A stretch of 13,537 nt of DNA from Larix sibirica (Eukaryota > Streptophyta > Pinopsida > Pinales > Pinaceae): NCBI GenBank assembly GCA_004151065.3, contig NWUY0300068354.1, positions 1-13,537 of the forward strand, read 5' to 3'. The notes under the pieces were generated by a model. The model made no database searches, was not told where the DNA came from, and saw nothing but the letters and a program-made list of their open reading frames with translations. The position numbers were made by a program, and so were the translations under genes. Every line of letters starts with the position of its first letter. Positions within the stretch are counted from its first letter, which is position 1. Shown here one piece after another: positions 8,438 to 13,537 of the stretch.

Positions 8438-9445
8438 CTATGTCCTCGGGCCATGAATTGATTCATACTAATAGTTTCCAAGTGTGGTTGTGTCTAGACA
8501 ATAAAGGGTAAAACATATAAGAATGATGGAAGCAATGACGGGTAAAAAATACTAATCAATCACACTTGATGCTTCCCCCGTTTCCTTTACTTGTACAATG
8601 TTATATAAAATGAATAAGTGAATGAGAATAAAGAAAATATATAAGAATAAGATAGATGTACTCCAAAAATATTCCAAGATCTCTAAATATATAGCTCTTA
8701 CTCCAATTATAAAATGTTAAATAAAATGTCAAAATCCACTCACAGTGTTGTAATAAGACTCCTCAAATCTACCTCCAAAATCCTCCTCTAGGGTAGATAA
8801 ATTTAACACAAGGTATATGTTAAAATCAACTCCCTAACTAGCCCTATCTCCAAGTAGAAAATGGTTTGCATGGATAGGAATTTTATGGGACAAAAGGCCC
8901 TTCAACTAGAGTGTGCCCTCTCCTTTTATGGTTGTTTTTCCATTTCAATAAAAGCACACATGCCTGAAATAGGGTCCTATGAATTCCCTAAGAAAAGGAT
9001 TGCATGCAAAACTAAAAATAGTTGAAAAACCGAGCCAAATTTTCCTTAGGAGATCCTTCTAATATTTATCATGCAATGTGGATATATGAGAGTCAATTGA
9101 TCATCAAAATAGTATGGCAGCCATGTCTCAATTTAAGAAGGTGAAGGTGGGTCAAAGTAGCAATACCACTTTCTTATGGATTTGAACCTTGATGGGGGTT
9201 ATAGCAACCCCTCTCTTTCACCAAACTTGATTTCCTCTCATAACTACATGGTATTGAAATTGAATACTATAATGCCCTTCAAATTCCATTTTCCTCATTA
9301 TATAATATACATGACCAATTTTCCCTTAAAATAGAAGACAATTTTATTCCTCAAAAGGGTAGAACCATAACTTAGAGGAGGTTTACCTTAGTGTAAAAAC
9401 CAATAACCTCAAACTAATTGGTAGAAAGGATGGAAATGGAGTTTC
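8438..9445 (+). repeat. ~1-kb tandem duplication, copy B
   Basis: Second head-to-tail copy of the unit at 7430-8437. Similarity begins near 8438 (gctatgtcctcgggcc against gcatgtactcaggcc in copy A) and ends near 9445, where ggatttgctatg of copy A becomes ggagtttctcta. Copies directly abut, so a duplication by unequal exchange is simpler than two independent insertions. There are no TG...CA ends or flanking short duplications at the edges to suggest a pair of LTRs. No coding content is supported. Confidence 0.88.
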
Positions 9446-9550
9446 TCTAAAGATTTCATGAAATATAAACCAAGTGATGGTTATCGCCACCTAGAAAACA
9501 AGCTATGCCTATGGTTAACACACAACTTACAACTTACAACATAGAACTTT

Positions 9551-9906
9551 TCACTCAAAAAGGTGTGGAAACCAATGATTGAACCCAAATAAATTTTTGT
9601 GTGTTCGTTTTCATTTATGAGGCTAGGAAATTGACGATCTCTCCTATGAGACATTGTTATACTTCATCCTAGGTTCCCTTTTCACAACTAGCCTGAGACA
9701 TTGAAGTACAACTTCTATATTAGTAGCTTCACGAACAAAAGTGTTGAAACCATTGATTGAACCTAACAATGCTTTCTTCACCATATTTTTCATTTTGGGA
9801 GGCTTTGCAACTGACCATCTCCCAGGTCGCATTGGTATCCTTCACACTAAGTACCTTTTTTACTACAATCCTAATACCTTTAAGTGCCTCTTCTAGTTTT
9901 GTATCC
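9551..9906 (-). repeat. 178-bp tandem duplication with coding traces
   Basis: Two adjacent copies, 9551-9728 and 9729-9906, align at an offset of 178 with no net gap across at least 138 bases. On the minus strand the copy nearer 9906 is open and reads ...ALKGIRIVVKKVLSV...TWEMVSCK...VRFNQWFQHFC before a TGA at 9729. The other copy reads ...LRLVVKREPRM...FGFNHWFPHLFE with three internal stops before a TGA at 9551. Matching residues (R-VVK, FN-WF-H) show that both derive from one coding segment. As 178 is not a multiple of three, the duplication shifts frame. It lies downstream of the gag-like pseudogene on the same strand and probably belongs to the same element. Confidence 0.75.
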
Positions 9907-10309
9907 ACGTGAGAATGTATGTTTACCTTTTGTCACCAATTCTAGCCCACTTATTCTCTTGGAAGGGTGCTCTTATGAGCGACAAGTTGCCTCAGAAAAC
10001 ATAATTTCACTATGCACAAAAATTGCTTTACATGGAGACACTATTTATTATCTAGAAAAAGAGATGAAATTATTTTAATAATGCCTCTTATGTTCCCTCT
10101 TGTTAATGCAATCCTGAAGAAAGGATAACCCATGGGGTCACACTACTGTATTGACTGAGATAACACACTCCAAATTCTTTCAGAAGCTATTCTCTCGCAT
10201 CCTCAAAGTCATTAAGTGCTATTCTATTATTGATTTTGAAGGATATAAATTGTTTAGGATTGCCCAATATGTCCTAATGACTACTTAAGACTACTACATG
10301 CCTATGATG
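9729..10309 (-). pseudogene. Decayed coding traces downstream of gag-like gene
   Basis: On the minus strand one frame can be followed from about 10030 to 9729. It gives CLHVKQFLCIVKLCF..LPRE, then stops TAA, TAG and TGA close together, then QKVNIHSHVDTKLEEALKG, leading into the 178-bp repeat. The Leu/Glu/Lys-rich DTKLEEALKG segment resembles a helical region. I cannot name the domain. Position and strand suggest that it is the continuation of the gag-like pseudogene ending at 10310. The part at 10050-10300 shows only short, frame-switching traces. Confidence 0.4.
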
Positions 10310-12396
10310 TTATGCTCTTACTTGCAATTTAGAAAGAGATTCACATTCTTGAAAGAACCTTATATCAAGCTCCCATTTTCCTTGATGCTGCATAAAAGAG
10401 GAAAATATCCTTAAATGTACATCTCTTGCAATTAATTTGGGATTCCATTTAGCTTCATTTGCCAAGAAGAAGTTAAAATGGTGAAGTTCACATAGGAGTT
10501 TCTCCTCTCTATTTGTAGAATCATTGTACACATATATAAAGTCAAGCACAATTTTGATTTCAAACATTTTTCCAAAGTTTTGTCTTGAGATTCTAATCTG
10601 AGTCCATTGTTCTTGTAAATACATGGAGTATACTCTTGATGGACTCCTACATGATATTGCTTAAACAACTAACTGATACATAATTTGTTTATCCCGCTCT
10701 AAGGTTGCTAATTGATTTCGAAGTCCCCGTATTTTGGTTTTCCATTTACATTCTTCAACTAAATATTTGGCATACCACTCTTCCTACATATTTTGAACCT
10801 CATATTTATATTGTTTCTTGTATATAATCCCAAGGTCATACAATGCTTATTTTCATTTCCATTCAACAAAATTCAACCTCACATATGCTAAAGACAGTAT
10901 TTGTGCAAATATCCTCTAAAATTTCATTGATGGACGCATAAACATCCTTCATATCTTGTTTTTCTTTCATCTTTGTTTCAGGGGGAGAATCAGAATGAGC
11001 TCACCCTACTGTGGTTACCAACAGATCCAATCTTGTAGTCTCTGCTTTTTTTGTATTATGTTTTTGTTTTAACAAGTTGATTTTCAAGACCTAATTTGTT
11101 CATTTTAATTTTTTATTCTGCTGAAACCATGCCTTGGTATGTTTTCTTTCCTATGGGTCCTCAACTGTTCTTTCAGACTATCGTTTCTTTCTCTCAATTG
11201 CTTTCCATTGTGTTTCAATTTTTCATTTTCACCCTTGATATATCTATCTAAAATTTCCAATTTTCTAATCTATTTATTTATCTTTCTATTTGTCTTTTGT
11301 TTCTCTTGCAATGCAAAAGTCGAAGATTCATGACTTACCTATTGAACAGGTTCAAATTCTTGAAGTGACATATATTGTGGGTCTAAAACTTGAATGTCAG
11401 ACATGGCCAAATCCTGTAATTCAATGTTCTCTTTATACACTGTTGATTCTACCACTTTCTATTGAGAAAACCGAGTTCTTGGATGCCTAGGATATTTCTC
11501 AAAAATGTCATATATACATGTAATATCTTGCTTTATCACTTGACACGTTTCCTTTAATTGTGCCACTTGGATTCTGGTTATTCCACCAACAATTTTTGGT
11601 TCCTTGAGGGTTGAGGTTTCCATTGATTTATGTTTCTTCTTGGAGGATTCAAGAATCTTTCTCTCTTGATCTACACAAGGTGATGGAAGGCTTGAATAGA
11701 GCCTTTGAGATTTACATCTTTTTTCGAACTGAAACCCTCATTCTGCAAGAAATTGCTCCCAAGATGCATTGGATTTTTGTAACTCTGTAAGAATGTGTAG
11801 CTTGATCAGAGAATGATGGTAGAGGCTATTAATTTCATTCCCTGGTTGTTTTTGAGCTCCCATGGCCATCTTGGATAGGATTTTCCATAGAAAATAGGGT
11901 ATGTTAATCAAATCCTCACCAATCACATGCAACAAAAGTCGAATATGATAAAGAAAAACAATGTTGTATTGATCCCCACATGTTATGTATTTTTTCAACC
12001 AAAATATTAGATTTGTCCACTTAGGAATTAGTCAGCTACACTATATTCCATCTTTCCAATTGGGATGAGGCTATATACTGTCCATAAATTTCTTCCAAGC
12101 GTTAGGGTTTTTCAATCATTGTGTTTTCAACCAATGTTCCCCTATATTACTTAGGCTTATGACAGCTGCAATCATTACTAATGAAACTTGCGTGACAAAT
12201 CCCCTAATATTTGCAGAGCCCCATCAAAGTAGCGAGAAAATTCTAAGGTCATATCTTCATGGCACCCCTGCAATCTCCCAAAGAAGGAAAACCATCCAAT
12301 TCTCTGAAATACCTCCTTACTTAGTGGACCTTCTTTGAAAGAGTCCACAGTTTCAAGTTCATATCGCTTGGCTATAATCATTGTTTGCTTTCCCAT
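10310..12396 (-). pseudogene. Decayed gag-like / plant transposon-associated gene
   Basis: A broken gene of about 2.1 kb. It starts at an ATG at 12394-12396 (MGKQTMIIAKRYEL) with the segment RIGWFSFFGRLQG...LEFSRYFDGALQILGDL. A frame change near 12185 leads to VSLVMIAAVISL, then KKYITCGDQYNIVFLYHIRLL and NIPYFLWKILSKM (97 codons open to a TGA at 11738). This order resembles an uncharacterised plant retroelement-associated protein family that I recall from large plant genomes; I place it by memory only. Next come 92 open codons of Lys/Glu-rich sequence, then coiled-coil-like stretches (ENEKLKHNGKQLRERNDSLK near 11200 and IRGLRNQLATLERD near 10700) and a final 116-codon open block to a TAA at 10310. 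Stops include 12116, 12071, 12041, 12032, 11738, 11459, 11339, 11270, 11105, 11001, 10863, 10784 and 10661, with frame changes near 12185, 11110 and 10845. No zinc knuckle, protease or polymerase is seen. Confidence 0.65.
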
Positions 12397-13251
12397 CTTA
12401 AAGATAGAGATTCAAAATTTCGAACTGGTATTATTTGATTGCAACGGAATTTTTGTGTAACACAGGAGGGATAAAGGAAAAAAAGGCCATGGATATGGAA
12501 TATATGTAAGCATTCGAGTGTTGGTGAAATTTGAAATGTGAGCGTGAATTGTGATAATATTTGGCGATCATTTCATATCATTCCAAATTATTTATGGATA
12601 ATGTATAAGATAACAATATGATGTTTCATTTGATTCAAAGCTCGATTATTGGCTTCAAGGGGATGCATTTGTTTCTAAGGGCTTGATACATTTGATAGAT
12701 ATTGGGTTTGGGTTTCTAAGGGCATTTGTTTCTTTATTTATTATAAAGATTGTGTGAAAGGCTTTAAAATTTGAAACATGGTAACTAAGAAGATTATTTA
12801 CAGTTGAGATGGTTTTAGAGAAGTTTGATATGTTCTCAAACATGAAGTCACTCCAATGGAAAAGAAACCATATAAAATAGAGTTTGAGTTGGGGGATGAA
12901 GAATGTATCTCAACATAAAAAGTTGAATCAAAAGAAGAACTTCATACCCATGCAACAACCCAAAATTCATATTATATTAACTAAAAATAAACATATAGTA
13001 AAACTAAATAAGAATAGATAGAAAAATAAATAAATAATGTGACACCACAAACAACCTAGGAAAAGTAACTATTAGGTGTATTTAATATTAAAATAATAAA
13101 CATAGAGAATTTCTAATTAAAAAAATTAACTAAAGATAAATGGATCAAGTACCAAAGAAGGCAAATAATCCTTTAAAAAGAGGGGGCAAGGAGGAGAAGG
13201 GACATCGATTCTATTCTATTATATTATGTTTATTCGGATGATATTTTGTTT
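12397..13251. other. AT-rich DNA upstream of the gag-like pseudogene
   Basis: No coding trace is supported. It would be the leader side of the minus-strand pseudogene, but I found no primer-binding-site-like sequence (no complement of the plant initiator-tRNA type TGGTATCAGAG) and no LTR edge. A-rich sequence dominates 12960-13140. Short direct repeats of gcatttgtttct (12665 and 12722) and gtttctaagggc (12671 and 12712) are present. Confidence 0.55.
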
Positions 13252-13268
13252 TCTCAACATTGTTGAGA
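13252..13268. repeat. Perfect short palindrome
   Basis: tctcaaca and tgttgaga form a perfect 8-bp stem around a single T. Its meaning is unknown; it precedes a second hairpin by about 50 bases. Confidence 0.85.
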
Positions 13269-13320
13269 GGGGATAAGGAAAGGATGTTGGCACAGCTTAT
13301 TGGTTCAGAGGGCTTGGAGG

Positions 13321-13359
13321 CTCTCAGTGACATAGTATCTCATACTCTCTCACTGAGAG
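13321..13359. repeat. Perfect 10-bp hairpin
   Basis: ctctcagtga (13321-13330) and tcactgagag (13350-13359) are exact reverse complements separated by 19 bases. There is no T run after it on the plus strand and no gene beside it, so a terminator or regulatory role is not supported. It could be part of a transposon leader or end. Confidence 0.85.
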
Positions 13360-13537
13360 GATGGTTGGGAGGAGAGTCGTCCCCAACATGTTCCTTTCCC
13401 TCATCGCTATGGAGATCTAAAGTTATATTCTTTCCATCTATCATCGTATCCAGGTATGTTTTCTCTGCAATGTCCCGAATTTGGAATTTTTACCCAATTT
13501 GGACAATTTTTGAACTTTGGACTAATGAAGCTCCAAA
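13360..13537. other. Right edge, no gene seen
   Basis: No coding trace is supported. The final 70 bases repeat related words (gaatttgg, caatttgg, actttgg), and the segment may continue into a repeat beyond the window. Confidence 0.5.

Noticed and set aside
7430-9445. Reading the two ~1-kb copies as a pair of LTRs
   Set aside because: They abut with no internal region, lack TG...CA ends and flanking short duplications, and no primer-binding site or polypurine tract is visible.
9644-9832. 62-codon minus-strand open frame
   Set aside because: It is a different frame across the 178-bp tandem repeat; the frame conserved between the two copies is another one, ending at 9729.
10432-10668. Second minus-strand frame overlapping the end of the gag-like pseudogene
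   Set aside because: It overlaps the longer frame 10310-10660, which continues the coiled-coil reading, and it has no recognisable motif.
11139-11490. Two plus-strand open frames of about 65 codons
   Set aside because: They are antisense to the minus-strand gag-like pseudogene; the Phe/Ser/Leu-rich translation reflects the complement of a Lys/Glu-rich coiled coil.
1-13537. tRNA, rRNA, CRISPR array or bacterial-type operon
   Set aside because: No cloverleaf-like conserved boxes, regularly spaced repeats, ribosomal RNA words or Shine-Dalgarno-led gene series were seen on either strand.

Overview
This is AT-rich plant nuclear DNA with no intact gene and no sign of a bacterial, viral or organellar genome. 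Short open frames are scattered through microsatellites and decayed retroelements, CG dinucleotides look sparse, and the only recognisable protein traces are transposon-derived. These are a plant-type LINE (zf-RVT zinc finger followed by an RNase H domain) and a large gag-like/coiled-coil protein of a retroelement-associated plant family. The style of both reminds me of large, repeat-rich gymnosperm (conifer) genomes. That placement is inference; 'seed plant' is safer than any genus.

Layout. 1-1523: AT-rich intergenic DNA with one copy of a 63-bp dispersed repeat (169-231), a tiny insertion scar flanked by 15-bp duplications (319-364) and an unassigned open stretch (736-1083, +). 1524-3307: a 5'-truncated LINE on the minus strand. 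Its ends are fixed by a perfect 14-bp target-site duplication (1524-1537 and 3294-3307) and a poly-A tail (read as T on +). It keeps the zf-RVT finger and the whole RNase H domain, broken by one frame change and several stops. 3308-4894: pyrimidine-rich intergenic DNA with microsatellites, including a compound (CT)n(TG)n(AT)n tract holding the only ambiguous base (4317). 4895-4957: the second copy of the 63-bp repeat. It stops exactly where a CACTACTG motif begins, followed by nested inverted repeats (4958-5140), a possible CACTA-type transposon end. 5141-7429: no recognisable gene.

7430-9445: two head-to-tail copies of a roughly 1,005-bp non-coding unit, about 90% identical by eye. 9551-9906: two tandem copies of a 178-bp unit carrying coding traces on the minus strand. 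10310-12396 (minus): a decayed gag-like gene of about 2.1 kb with an N-terminal globular region, a long hydrophilic and coiled-coil middle and C-terminal part, many stops and several frame changes. 12397-13537: AT-rich DNA with two perfect hairpins near the right edge.

Nothing here works as a pathway or operon; the window is a graveyard of mobile elements. The observations most worth checking are the exactly bounded LINE, the micro-insertion scar that looks like a tiny version of the same event, the two tandem-duplicated blocks, the candidate CACTA terminus and the decayed gag-like gene. I found no convincing new biological system.
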